Part shown: in pieces, positions 50,328-60,019 of the stretch | Layout: every line of letters begins with the position of its first letter | Position numbering within the stretch: the first letter of the stretch is position 1 | Source of the DNA: Bradyrhizobium canariense | GTDB lineage: Bacteria; Pseudomonadota; Alphaproteobacteria; Rhizobiales; Xanthobacteraceae | Direction of reading: 5' to 3' | Assembly: GCF_018130465.1 (NCBI RefSeq) | Contig: NZ_JAFCKJ010000009.1 | Coordinates: 124,001-188,000, forward strand | Length of the DNA: 64,000 nucleotides | Notes under the pieces: generated by a model | Databases searched by the model: none | Told to the model about the DNA's origin: nothing | The model's input: the letters and a program-made list of their open reading frames with translations, nothing else | Program-made: the position numbers and the translations under genes

Positions 50328-51416
50328 ATGCGTCTGTTCCAGAATAGCGCCCTGTATCCGTCCTATCTGCCGCGGTTGAACCAGCTCGCGGCCGGCACGC
50401 AAAGCTTCGCGGAGCGGCGGCGCGTGTTTCTGGACGACCGTTTCGGCGCGTCGCATTTCCTTCAACCGGTGCTCGACGGTTCGCCGGAGGCCTTCTTCAC
50501 CAATGGGGACGACGAGGTCCTGCAGCGCCGCTGGGCGCGCGAGCAGGGCATGTCGGGCGAGCCGACGCTCGAGGCCATCCTGCTCGCGCAGATCGAGCAT
50601 CACGCCACCGAGGTATTCTACAATCTCGATCCCGTGCGCTACCCGAGCGCATTCGTTGCCAAGCTGCCGGGCTGCGTGAAGAAGGCGCTGTGCTGGCGTG
50701 CCGCGCCGTCGGGAAATGCCGATTTCACGGCCTATCGCGCCGTGCTCGGAAACGCTCCGTCGATCCTCGATATCTGGCGCCGCAACGGATGCCGGGTCGA
50801 ATCCTTCTTTCCGGCGCATGATCCAGTGATGGACGAGTATGGTCACGGCGAGCGCCCTATCGACGTCGCCTTCGCCGGCGGCTACTCGCGGCATCATCGC
50901 GTGCGCGCCCGGACGCTGGAGCAGGTCGCGCAGCTCGCCGACAGCCGCAATATCGTGCTTTGTCTCGATGCATCGCGCCTGACCAGGCTCGCGGAGAGCA
51001 CGATCGGGCGATTGCTGCCGCTGCGACAGCACCGGCGTCCCGATGCCATCGCCGCCATTGCGAGGCCCCCGGTGTTCGGCAGGGCCCTCTACGAACTGAT
51101 TGGCTCGTCGAAGATCGTGTTCAACGGCGCGATCGACATGGCCGGGACTGATCGCGGCAACATGCGTTGCTTCGAGACGATGGGATGCGGCGCACTGCTC
51201 GTCTCCGACGCCGGCAGCTATCCGGCCGGCATGGAGGAGGGCGTGACTATCGAGACCTACGGTACCCCCGAACAGGCTGTCGAGGTCATTTCACGCAGTC
51301 TGCAAGACTGGCCCAGATCGGCGGAGATCGCTGCGCTGGGTCGGACCCGCATCCGGGACATCTACAGCAAGGACGTGCAATGGAAGCAGTTCGGCGACCT
51401 CGTCGGACGGGTTTAG
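50328..51416 (+). CDS. Glycosyltransferase (GT-B-like, Glyco_trans_1_2 C-terminal domain)
   Basis: A 362-aa protein three bases after asnB. The C-terminal half has the features of a retaining GT-B glycosyltransferase: FNGAIDMAGTDRGNMRCFETMGCGALLVSD (near residues 265-295), then YGTPEQAVEVI. The N-terminal half is poorly conserved but includes FYNLDPVRYPSAF and VDVAFAGGYSRHHRVR-like segments near 95 and 185. No membrane helix. It probably adds one sugar of the repeat unit; donor and acceptor unknown. Confidence 0.8.
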   Translation: MRLFQNSALYPSYLPRLNQLAAGTQSFAERRRVFLDDRFGASHFLQPVLDGSPEAFFTNGDDEVLQRRWAREQGMSGEPTLEAILLAQIEHHATEVFYNLDPVRYPSAFVAKLPGCVKKALCWRAAPSGNADFTAYRAVLGNAPSILDIWRRNGCRVESFFPAHDPVMDEYGHGERPIDVAFAGGYSRHHRVRARTLEQVAQLADSRNIVLCLDASRLTRLAESTIGRLLPLRQHRRPDAIAAIARPPVFGRALYELIGSSKIVFNGAIDMAGTDRGNMRCFETMGCGALLVSDAGSYPAGMEEGVTIETYGTPEQAVEVISRSLQDWPRSAEIAALGRTRIRDIYSKDVQWKQFGDLVGRV

Positions 51417-51458
51417 CCGTGCTAGAGCGTCCAGGACGACGCGATTTCAGTTGATTGC

Positions 51459-52064
51459 ATGAACCTCAACTTCCTGATCCAGCGGCTCACCGGCCGCAAT
51501 AGCGACTACCTGATCCAGCGCATGATGGGCCGGGCGACCTGCCGTCTCGATGACGGGGCAGCGCTCGGAGCCAGCGCGAGGATCAGGAACATCCGCGGCG
51601 ATTCCGACAGGATCGTGATCGGCCCACAGAGCCGGATCCTCGGCGAGCTCATGACCTTCGCCCATGGCGGCGAGATCAAGATCGGCGAATGGTGCTATGT
51701 CGGGGAGGGGACGCGGATCTGGTCGGCCGGCTCCATCGAGATCGGAAACCGGGTTCTGATCTCCCATTCGGCAAATGTCTTCGACAGTCTGACCCATCCG
51801 ATCGGGGCGGCCGCGCGGCACGCGCAGGTCCGGCAGATCTTCACAAACGGTCATCCGCGCGAACTCTCGCTTGACGAAAGCCCGGTCCGAATCCGCGATG
51901 ATGCCTGGATTGGCGCTGGAGCCATGGTGCTGCGCGGCGTGACGGTCGGGCAGGGTGCGGTGGTGGCGGCCGGGGCAGTCGTGACCAAGGACGTCCCGGC
52001 CTTCTCGATCGTGGCCGGAAATCCGGCGGTGCTGGTCAGGGAGCTCCGGTCCGATGAGCGGTGA
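51459..52064 (+). CDS. Hexapeptide-repeat acyltransferase (WbbJ/LbH family)
   Basis: A 201-aa left-handed beta-helix protein with hexapeptide repeats ([36 protein letters not shown]). The active-site histidine region is [15 protein letters not shown], and the terminal rungs are [29 protein letters not shown]. It is of the maltose/galactoside O-acetyltransferase type and would acetylate a sugar hydroxyl or amine. The next gene starts inside its last 11 bases. Confidence 0.87.
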   Translation: MNLNFLIQRLTGRNSDYLIQRMMGRATCRLDDGAALGASARIRNIRGDSDRIVIGPQSRILGELMTFAHGGEIKIGEWCYVGEGTRIWSAGSIEIGNRVLISHSANVFDSLTHPIGAAARHAQVRQIFTNGHPRELSLDESPVRIRDDAWIGAGAMVLRGVTVGQGAVVAAGAVVTKDVPAFSIVAGNPAVLVRELRSDER

Positions 52065-52905
52065 CGGAAAGTTCACGACGTGGGAGGACGCCGTGGTCTG
52101 GCTGCGCAATCAGCCGGATCAGGGTCAGCTCGTGCGCGACGCTTTCTACGATGATCCGCTGATCGCGGCCGCCGAGCGCTATTTTCAAAGTTCCGAATGG
52201 CAGGCGGTCACGGCGCTGCTGGCAGGGCGCTCCGGCTTGGCACTCGATGTGGGAGCTGGTCGCGGCATTGCCAGCTACGCGCTGGCCCGCAGCGGATTCG
52301 ACGTCACCGCACTCGAGCCCGATGGCAGCGCCATCGTCGGCGCTGCGGCGATCCGGGATCTTGCGGCGCGCACGCAGCTGCCCATCCACGTGGTCGAGGA
52401 ATTTTCCGAGCGCCTGCCGTTCGCCGACGACACCTTCGATCTCGTCTTCGCGCGCGCCGTGTTGCATCATACGCGCGACCTTGATGGTGCCTGCCGCGAG
52501 ATGTTTCGCGTGCTTCGCCCCGGCGGTATGCTGATCGCGGCGCGGGAGCACGTGATCAGCAAGGAAGGCGATCTTCAGAAATTCCTCGATCAGCACCCGC
52601 TGCATCACCTCTATGGGGGCGAGCATGCTTACCTGCTCGACCGCTATACCGGCGCGCTGAAGTCGGCCGGTTTCGCCTCTGTCGGGACACTGGCTCCGCT
52701 GCAAAGCGCGATTAATCTGTTCCCGTATACGATGCAGACGCTGCGATCTGCGGTCGTCGAAAAACTGACGCGGAAGATTCCCGTCGGTCCGCTGTGGCGC
52801 GCCGCGTTTGCTTCGCAGCATGTGTTCGCGGCCCTGCTCTCGCTTGCCGAGCGCTTTGATCACCGGCCCGGCCGGCTCTATTCGTTCGTCTGTCACAAGG
52901 TCTAG
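52054..52905 (+). CDS. SAM-dependent class I methyltransferase
   Basis: A 283-aa protein. The SAM-binding motif I is [17 protein letters not shown] (near residue 62), followed by [27 protein letters not shown] (near 130) and [15 protein letters not shown]. These are Methyltransf_11 features. The C-terminal 90 residues are helical and may bind the acceptor. It overlaps the acyltransferase gene by 11 nt. It probably methylates a sugar or lipid-linked glycan in the same pathway. Confidence 0.88.
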   Translation: MSGDGKFTTWEDAVVWLRNQPDQGQLVRDAFYDDPLIAAAERYFQSSEWQAVTALLAGRSGLALDVGAGRGIASYALARSGFDVTALEPDGSAIVGAAAIRDLAARTQLPIHVVEEFSERLPFADDTFDLVFARAVLHHTRDLDGACREMFRVLRPGGMLIAAREHVISKEGDLQKFLDQHPLHHLYGGEHAYLLDRYTGALKSAGFASVGTLAPLQSAINLFPYTMQTLRSAVVEKLTRKIPVGPLWRAAFASQHVFAALLSLAERFDHRPGRLYSFVCHKV

Positions 52906-52908
52906 GAC

Positions 52909-53841
52909 ATGTCCACGTGGGTTACCGGTGCAAACGGATTCATCGGACGTCATCTCGTTCGCGAGCTGGCGGGCGTCGGGCATGCGGTCCATGGTGTCGG
53001 TCACGGTGCGCTCGATCCGGCCCAGGCACGGGCCCTCGGTTTGCAGACCTGGATCAATGGTGAAGTCGACGCGGCCAATCTGAACGCGCTCGCCGCCTTG
53101 CACGGGCTGCCGTCGCAAGTCTTCCATCTGGCTGGCGGGTCGTCGGTCGGGCTGTCGATCGCACGCCCGTTCGAGGATTTTTCGCGGACCGTGACGAGCA
53201 CGGCGCGTCTGCTCGAATGGCTTCGAAGTTTTGCCCCCGAGAGCCAGCTGGTCGTTGCGTCGAGCGCGGCGGTCTACGGCGCAGACCATGCCGGTCCGAT
53301 CGCCGAAAGCGCGGCGTTGGCGCCGATGTCGCCTTATGGCCATCATAAGCAGATGATGGAGCAGCTGTGCCGGAGCTATGCCCAGAGCTTCGGCCTTCGT
53401 TGCTCTGTCGTGCGATTGTTTTCGGTCTACGGTCCGGATCTTCGCAAGCAACTCCTCTGGGATATCTGCTCGCGGCTGAAGAGCGAGGAACGGTCTCTCG
53501 ATCTAGGAGGGACCGGGGCCGAGATAAGGGACTGGACCGACGTTCGCGACGTCGTCCGCTTGCTGGTGCGCGTTGCGGAGGACGTCCGCCGGGATGATTT
53601 TCGCCTGATCAATGGCGGCTCGGGGCGCGGGACGAGCGTGGCCGACATTGCCGAGGGCCTCATCCGGAATTGGGGGAGCAACACTGTTGTGCGTTATTCC
53701 GGCGTGGCGCGGCCGGGCGACCCAATGAGTCTGCTGGCGGAGGACGGGCGCTTGCGCGAGATGAATTTCGATTGGCGCCTTCCACTGGAGCGCGGTCTCG
53801 CCGACTATGTCGAATGGTTCAGGAGCCAGGCTCGTGCCTGA
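52909..53841 (+). CDS. NAD-dependent sugar epimerase/dehydratase (extended SDR)
   Basis: A 310-aa short-chain dehydrogenase. The Rossmann motif is TGANGFIGRHL at the N-terminus, the catalytic Ser is in ASSAAVYGA (near 120), and YxxxK is in SPYGHHK (near 143). The C-terminal substrate domain has LGGTGAEIRDWTDVRDVVRLL. This is the GalE/RfbB-like group acting on nucleotide sugars; the precise reaction (4-epimerase, 4-reductase or dehydratase) cannot be set. It starts three bases after the methyltransferase stop. Confidence 0.88.
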   Translation: MSTWVTGANGFIGRHLVRELAGVGHAVHGVGHGALDPAQARALGLQTWINGEVDAANLNALAALHGLPSQVFHLAGGSSVGLSIARPFEDFSRTVTSTARLLEWLRSFAPESQLVVASSAAVYGADHAGPIAESAALAPMSPYGHHKQMMEQLCRSYAQSFGLRCSVVRLFSVYGPDLRKQLLWDICSRLKSEERSLDLGGTGAEIRDWTDVRDVVRLLVRVAEDVRRDDFRLINGGSGRGTSVADIAEGLIRNWGSNTVVRYSGVARPGDPMSLLAEDGRLREMNFDWRLPLERGLADYVEWFRSQARA

Positions 53842-55009
53842 GCGTGCGCCGCTGCGGATCGCGTTCACCAACATCCCACGTCGCCTATGGGCGGGCGGCC
53901 ACAACTATCAGCGCAATCTATTCGAGGTTCTGAACCGGTACAGTCCGGGGACGGTCACACCGGTGCTGTTCGCCGGAACGAAGGAGGATCCCGAGGAGAT
54001 CGCGGCACTCGCCAGGATCCCGGCGGTGGATCTCGTTCAATCTCCTGCGTTCGATCGCACCGGGACGGGGCTCTTCGGTGCGCTCGTGCTCGGACGCGAC
54101 GGACCGGCAGTGGCCGAGTTCCGCGCGCGGCGGATCGACATGGTGTTCGAATCCGCCCGTTTCTTTGGCTGGCGCCTTCCGTTTCCGGCCATCGCCTGGT
54201 TTCCGGATTTTCAGCACCGCCTGCTCCCGCATCTCTTCTCCAGGAGTGCATATTGGCGGCGTGATCTCGGCTTTCGGGTTCAGATCGCGTCCGGCCGGCA
54301 CATCATGCTGAGCAGCGCCAGTGCGCTCGGCGATCTCAGGAGGTTTTATACGGGCATTTCGAACGGCGTTTCGGTCGTCCGGTTTGCGACGGAGCCTCCT
54401 GTCGGTCTGCTCGCCACGCAGCCGTCCGACGTGATCGCGCATTATGGCCTTCCGCCACGGTATTTCTACCTGCCAAACCAGTTCTGGCGGCACAAGAATC
54501 ACCAGGTCGTGGTCGATGCGCTTGATCAGCTGAAATGCCGGGGACTCGACGTCGTCGTCGCGGCATCCGGAAGTACGCAGGACTTCCGTGAATCCGGACT
54601 TTTCGAGAGGACCATGAGTGAGGTCAGGTCGCGCGGTCTCGAGATGAACTTCAAGCATCTCGGAATGATCCCACTGGATCACGTCTACGCCCTCCTGCGC
54701 GCGTCGATGGCTCTCATCAACCCTTCGGAGTGCGAGGGGTGGAGCACCACTGTCGAAGAAGCGAAGTCGTTTGGTGTCCCGATGATCCTGTCCGACATCG
54801 ATGTCCATCGCGAACAGACCGAGGGCGGCGCGCGATATTTCGGTATCCGCGACTCCAGGTCGCTGGCCGATCACATGTTGCAGGTTGTGCAAACCGCGGG
54901 GCCTGCGACCGTCCGCAATTTGTTGCCGGATCTGGAGCGGCGCGTGGAGGCGTTCGTTGCGGATTTCATCCGACTGACTCGGGATGTGATGGCGTCGCGG
55001 CGCGGCTAA
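53834..55009 (+). CDS. Glycosyltransferase family 4
   Basis: A 391-aa GT-B enzyme. GTG at 53834 is preceded by AGGAG and overlaps the epimerase stop by eight bases. Features are ITFNIPRRLWAGGHNYQRNLF-like N-terminal segment (starting RIAFTNIPRR), AWFPDFQHRLLPHLFS (near 115), FYLPNQFWRHKNHQVVVDAL (near 220) and the donor-site ALINPSECEGWSTTVEEAKSFGVPMILSDI (near 300), with the E-x7-E motif. It transfers a sugar with retained configuration from an NDP-sugar. The linkage is unknown. Confidence 0.9.
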   Translation: MPERAPLRIAFTNIPRRLWAGGHNYQRNLFEVLNRYSPGTVTPVLFAGTKEDPEEIAALARIPAVDLVQSPAFDRTGTGLFGALVLGRDGPAVAEFRARRIDMVFESARFFGWRLPFPAIAWFPDFQHRLLPHLFSRSAYWRRDLGFRVQIASGRHIMLSSASALGDLRRFYTGISNGVSVVRFATEPPVGLLATQPSDVIAHYGLPPRYFYLPNQFWRHKNHQVVVDALDQLKCRGLDVVVAASGSTQDFRESGLFERTMSEVRSRGLEMNFKHLGMIPLDHVYALLRASMALINPSECEGWSTTVEEAKSFGVPMILSDIDVHREQTEGGARYFGIRDSRSLADHMLQVVQTAGPATVRNLLPDLERRVEAFVADFIRLTRDVMASRRG

Positions 55010-55206
55010 GACTGATTGGAAGCATGGATGCGCGCGGCCTGGTCGCATGACCATGGTTTGCTCAGAGTGACCGAATTCTTCGGGGCTCGACGAACGCGCG
55101 CCGACCCAAGCCTGCTCAGTTGAGATTCGGCAGCGATATTTACAAGTTGATGCCGCAATGCTAGCAGGTACGCGTAGTAGCGCGTTTTGCTTGCTCAGTT
55201 GTAGTC

Positions 55207-55305
55207 ATGGTTGACATCGATGCTATTGGGCTTCTTGCACCTCTCGTCACAGCGATAGGATTATTGATCGTCTCGGCGATCGGATGTCAGCGATCAAACC
55301 GATGA
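55207..55305 (+). CDS. Possible 32-aa hydrophobic small protein overlapping the next start (ATGA)
   Basis: The ORF reads MVDIDAIGLLAPLVTAIG then LLIVSAIGCQRSNR: a single membrane-helix peptide. Its TGA stop (55303-55305) overlaps an in-frame ATG (55302) of the Wzy-like gene as ATGA, the normal sign of coupled translation. No strong ribosome site precedes it and no homolog can be named. It may be a leader peptide or chance. Confidence 0.3.
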   Translation: MVDIDAIGLLAPLVTAIGLLIVSAIGCQRSNR

Positions 55306-56486
55306 CGAAGACTTGGTTGACGAAGACTTGGTTGACGAACGCAGCAATAGCGGTTTGGATCTCAACTAACTCAGTCCTTATCCTCTTGTATGGCATGAGT
55401 GGCACGAAGGGCCATGCAGCCATAACTGCGGCTGTCATGATCGTGCCGCTGCTCGTCATCGCGAGGAAATTTCAGCCGCTACCGACAGATTATTTGTTCG
55501 CTGCATTGGCCGCGCTCATGGTGGCGTCCGTTGTCGTCAACGGTCGAACGACGACTGATCGCGACTATGCGCTGCTCGCCCTTTCAATGGCCGCCTATCC
55601 CGCGTTCCGGGCCGTGGGCAGTCGTTTTGATCTCTCGCGTTTCTCCTACATCACGGCAGCGATCGTTCTTGTTGGAACCCTGCTGACGGCTTGGGCGGTG
55701 GTCTACGACCGGAGCGGCGAGTACAAGCCGCTGGTTCTGGGTTTCCACGAAGGTCCGACCGTGTTCTCGCTGACGTGGTGCTTCCTGGTCTTTGCTTTGC
55801 TTTCGATGAACTTATCGTCGCTTCAATGGCGTGTTGTCGGCGGATTGATCGCCTTGCCTGCGTTCGTGTTTGCCGCAGCAATGGTGCGACACCCTTTCAT
55901 CGCCCTGGCTGTCACGCTCGTTGCGGCGGCCAAGATGGGCAGCCGGCGCCAGATTGCGGTAGCCGGCGTCGTGGGTCTGAGCATTGTCGTTGGTTTGGTC
56001 GCTCGTCCCTCGATGTCCGGCAAGATCATCGGGCTTGTCGTCGAGAATGCGCAGAAGCCGGTCGTGGCGTGCGATACCGAGGATACCTTTGCGATTAGAA
56101 TTATACTCACAAAGGAAGCCTTGAACCTGTTGCCGAAGGTTGGTCTTCTCGGCCAAGGCATCGGAACGTTCGCTCAACAATCTTGCTACAAGACGGAGCC
56201 GCACAACGTTGTACTGCAAGCCGCAGTCGAGGTTGGTGTTGCCGCAGCGCTGCTTTTGGCGGCTGCTTTCATGTCGGCTGTGATGACGGCAGTAAAGCGT
56301 GCGCGCTCCAGTGCTACCGCGTCCTTTGTATTCGCTGGCCTGGTATTCGTCGGGATCGAGTTTTTGATGAGCGGTTCGCTGACGAACTCGGCGCTACTGT
56401 TCGGATTTATGGGCTGGGCGGTTGGGCTGCCACGAAATGACGGGCGCGAGATAAGCGGTGAACCGCATCCATTCGTCGGCCCGTAG
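55284..56486 (+). CDS. O-antigen polymerase/ligase-like membrane protein (Wzy/WaaL family)
   Basis: A 400-aa polytopic protein with about ten or eleven helices. The large periplasmic loop holds VRHPFIALAVTLVAAAK and, later, LLGQGIGTFAQQSCYKTEPHNVVLQAAVEVG (near residues 290-320). This is the GxGxxxF...PHN pattern of O-antigen ligases and polymerases. The start is ATG 55284, or ATG 55302, which overlaps the upstream small ORF. A 15-bp tandem duplication codes TKTWLTKTWLT at the N-terminus. Base composition is less GC-rich than the neighbours, usual for wzy genes. Confidence 0.82.
   Translation: MSAIKPMTKTWLTKTWLTNAAIAVWISTNSVLILLYGMSGTKGHAAITAAVMIVPLLVIARKFQPLPTDYLFAALAALMVASVVVNGRTTTDRDYALLALSMAAYPAFRAVGSRFDLSRFSYITAAIVLVGTLLTAWAVVYDRSGEYKPLVLGFHEGPTVFSLTWCFLVFALLSMNLSSLQWRVVGGLIALPAFVFAAAMVRHPFIALAVTLVAAAKMGSRRQIAVAGVVGLSIVVGLVARPSMSGKIIGLVVENAQKPVVACDTEDTFAIRIILTKEALNLLPKVGLLGQGIGTFAQQSCYKTEPHNVVLQAAVEVGVAAALLLAAAFMSAVMTAVKRARSSATASFVFAGLVFVGIEFLMSGSLTNSALLFGFMGWAVGLPRNDGREISGEPHPFVGP
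55303..55332 (+). repeat. Perfect 15-bp tandem duplication at the N-terminus of the Wzy-like gene
   Basis: TGACGAAGACTTGGT occurs twice in a row (55303-55317 and 55318-55332), followed by TGACGAA. It duplicates five codons (TKTWL) without breaking the frame and lies between the two candidate start codons and the first membrane helix. Confidence 0.85.
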
Positions 56487-56581
56487 CAGATGCCCCGGCC
56501 GCAAACCCCCTCCGGGTCCGGAGCCTGGCGGTGCGCACGTTGCGGAAGCTCGTTTGCGGCCGACGGAAGTTGCGAGCTGGA

Positions 56582-57544
<963 letters not shown>

Positions 57545-57644
57545 GATCGGTTCCAGTGTCCGCGGCGGAGCGCGCTGAGTGGTATCGGCAACGGCCGGAC
57601 TCGCCAATAGCCAAATGGCTTGGTCTTGGGTATCTAAATACCGA

Positions 57645-57686
57645 TACTGTGCATGGGGTTGTTTTCGATATTTTGGTGGGAGCGCT
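57645..57686. repeat. Extragenic repeat segment (copy B)
   Basis: TACTGTGCATGGGGTTGTTTTCG at 57645-57667 is identical to 31347-31369. It is followed by ATATTTTGGTGGGAGCGCT, which resembles the sequence after copy A. It lies between a GT2 gene and the UDP-glucuronate decarboxylase gene, 100 nt upstream of the latter's start. The palindrome found beside copy A is absent here. Confidence 0.55.
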
Positions 57687-57700
57687 CGGTCGGGCGCTGG

Positions 57701-58453
57701 CTAGAATTCCCGCCGTTTCAGCCAGGCCCGCGCACTCCAATGAGCAAAGCACCAGCTCGATCTGATCAGGGAGAGGCGTTCGACCTTGCGGTAGATCTGC
57801 CAGACCCATTTGGCGGAGCGCACCGGGCGGCTCGAGACCGAAGAGCCCCTGACGCGGTAGCGCGCGAGGTCCTCGTTGAGGCCGTATGCCGTATGGCCGC
57901 GCTTGAGGATCGAGAGCCACAGGCAGAAATCGTCGTAGCCCTCGTTCTTCATCACGATGGGACCGGCGATCTCGCGGTCGACCATCGCGGTCAGTGTCGC
58001 GATCGCGGTGTTCTCCAGGAGCTGGTCATAGGTGAGCGAGGCCGGCACCTCGATCAGGCGGCCGGTGACCGTGTTGCTCTCGTCGATGCGGCGGAACGCG
58101 GTGTAGCTGAGGGCGGCCCGCTTCTCGCGGGCGAAGGCGAGCTGGTGCTCGAGTTTCCCCGGCAGCCACAAATCGTCGCTGTCGAGGAAAGCGAGATAGC
58201 GGCCCTGCGCGGCGTCAATCGAGGCTTGACGGGCGAGCGCCGGGCCGCCATTTCGGGCCTGCCGGATCAGCTTGACGCGGGGATCGCGCTCGCCGATCGC
58301 AGCGATGATCGCCGGCGTCCTGTCGGTCGAGCAGTCGTCGGCGATCAAGAGTTCCCAATCGGCGAATGTCTGGTCCTGCACCGAGCGGATCGTTTCCTCG
58401 ATCAGGCCTTCGACGTTCCAGGACGGTGTGATGATCGAGACGAGCGGCATCAT
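57701..58453 (-). CDS. Glycosyltransferase family 2
   Basis: A 250-aa GT-A enzyme. N-terminal VSIITPSWNVEGLIEETIRSV is the UDP-sugar-binding strand, followed by LLIADDCSTDRTPAII and the metal-binding DxD-type AFLDSDDLWLPGKLEHQ near residue 95. The C-terminus is short and ends AWLKRREF. It inverts the configuration at the sugar and has no membrane helix. Eight bases separate it from the capsule-type gene upstream, so the two are one operon. The linkage is unknown. Confidence 0.9.
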   Translation of the reverse strand: MMPLVSIITPSWNVEGLIEETIRSVQDQTFADWELLIADDCSTDRTPAIIAAIGERDPRVKLIRQARNGGPALARQASIDAAQGRYLAFLDSDDLWLPGKLEHQLAFAREKRAALSYTAFRRIDESNTVTGRLIEVPASLTYDQLLENTAIATLTAMVDREIAGPIVMKNEGYDDFCLWLSILKRGHTAYGLNEDLARYRVRGSSVSSRPVRSAKWVWQIYRKVERLSLIRSSWCFAHWSARAWLKRREF

Positions 58454-58461
58454 GGGTCCGT

Positions 58462-59865
58462 TCAGTTCACGCGCGCCGGCTCGGCGACTGCGGCGCGCAA
58501 GGAGGCCGCAAACGTGTCGAGCAGCTTGGGATCGCTGATATAAAGCTCGCCCGGATAAGACCGGCGCCAGGCAGACTCGAAATAGGGCGCCCCCCTGGCC
58601 GGATCGAATGGCCCGGCGGAGAGCGCTTCGCGCAGCCGTGCCGGCACATCGGCCAGGCGGTCGACCGCATACACCAGCGGGCAGGAGCGGTAGAAGGCAT
58701 CGCCCATCACCACGACCGGCTTGCCGAGCAGCAGCGCCTCGGCGCCCGACTTGCTGTTGACGGAGATGACGGCGTCGGCGCGATTGAGCACGGTGTAATT
58801 GTTGGTCTGCGGCGGCAGCAGCACGAAATTGTCGAACCGGCGCGCGAGCTCGAACAGGCGCGAAGCCGCGATCGCGCCGATCTGGGCGGGATGTTCCTTG
58901 ACCACGAGCACATGCGAATCCGGGATCGTGCGCAGCAGGAAGTCGACGGTCGCGACCTGGTCGAGATAATCCGGCGAGCGCAGCGTCAGCGCCATGTCGG
59001 CCGGGACGTGGAAGGGATAGTAGACGAAGGGCGTTTCGGGGAGCGGGCGATAGAGCTTGCGCAGCCGCGTCGCGTTGAGCGCCATGGCCGCATGAACACG
59101 CGCGTGGCGCAGATTGTGCCCGAACTCCTGGTGCTTGCCGAGCGCGAACTGGTCCCAGAGTTTTTCGACAAGACGGTGGGCATTGCGCAGGTTCACGACC
59201 TTCTTGAAAGCCGCCGAATAATGGTGCTGGTCCTTCTTGGGGATGACGATCGCACGCTGCGTCAGCGTGTCGTCCAGATAGGCGCGCACCTCTGATGACA
59301 CCGTGTCCGCCGGCGTCGCCATCACGTCGGGAGCTGCGAGGCTGTCGGGCGTAAAATACATCCGGCCGCGGAAGAACGACGGCTCGATGAACCAGTTGCG
59401 GATGTTGCGGCGCCTTGCGGCGTAGAAGCTCGCGATGACGGAGAGAAAGCCGCCGAGCTCCTGCACCAGCTCGGCGCGTGTGCCTTGCGCCTCCAGCCGG
59501 TCGAGCAGCGCCTCCATGGCGTTGGCGTAGATCATGAATCGCCGGCGCAGCGCGGCCGTGTCGCGGATGCCGAAAGTGAAACGTTCATGACTGAACAGGA
59601 AATTGGTCCCATCGAGTCCGTAGGCAGCAACGCGCGCGTCGAACGCCTTGCGGTCGTCTGGCGCCGGGCCAGCCTTGAGGCCCTCGCGGTACATGTTTGT
59701 GACCGGCACGCCTGCAGCGGCCGAAATCTCCGCGCTGCGATCGTCGAAGGCGAGCAATTCGACATCATGGCCTGCGGCGCGCAACCGCTGCGCGACCGGA
59801 ATCCAGAACCGGGTCTGGTATTCCGCGAGGGTGGTGATCAGGAAGGTTTCTGCAGAACATTGCAT
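58462..59865 (-). CDS. Capsule/surface polysaccharide biosynthesis protein (KpsS/GT-B-like)
   Basis: A 467-aa protein beginning MQCSAETFLITTLAEYQTRF, with ATG at 59865; a start at 59910 would add a hydrophobic stretch. The C-terminal half has HVLVVKEHPAQIGAIA (near 320), LLPPQTNNYTVLNRADAVISVNSKSGAEALLLGKPVVVMGDAFY (near 350-390) and the sequence pattern of capsule polysaccharide synthesis (Caps_synth) proteins, which are Kdo-type or related GT-B transferases. No ribosome site is obvious. It diverges from pseG. Confidence 0.8.
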   Translation of the reverse strand: MQCSAETFLITTLAEYQTRFWIPVAQRLRAAGHDVELLAFDDRSAEISAAAGVPVTNMYREGLKAGPAPDDRKAFDARVAAYGLDGTNFLFSHERFTFGIRDTAALRRRFMIYANAMEALLDRLEAQGTRAELVQELGGFLSVIASFYAARRRNIRNWFIEPSFFRGRMYFTPDSLAAPDVMATPADTVSSEVRAYLDDTLTQRAIVIPKKDQHHYSAAFKKVVNLRNAHRLVEKLWDQFALGKHQEFGHNLRHARVHAAMALNATRLRKLYRPLPETPFVYYPFHVPADMALTLRSPDYLDQVATVDFLLRTIPDSHVLVVKEHPAQIGAIAASRLFELARRFDNFVLLPPQTNNYTVLNRADAVISVNSKSGAEALLLGKPVVVMGDAFYRSCPLVYAVDRLADVPARLREALSAGPFDPARGAPYFESAWRRSYPGELYISDPKLLDTFAASLRAAVAEPARVN

Positions 59866-60019
59866 TGCTACGGCAACGCAATATAGAATGCCAAGCGATA
59901 GCTCAAGCATGGGTTTCGCGCGAAAAACCGGGCGTTCCGCCGACCCCCGGGGAGGGCCGGGCCTTTCGGTCACCGCGAATCCTATTCATGAAAATCTACG
60001 GCACTTCTGAACAGGCACC

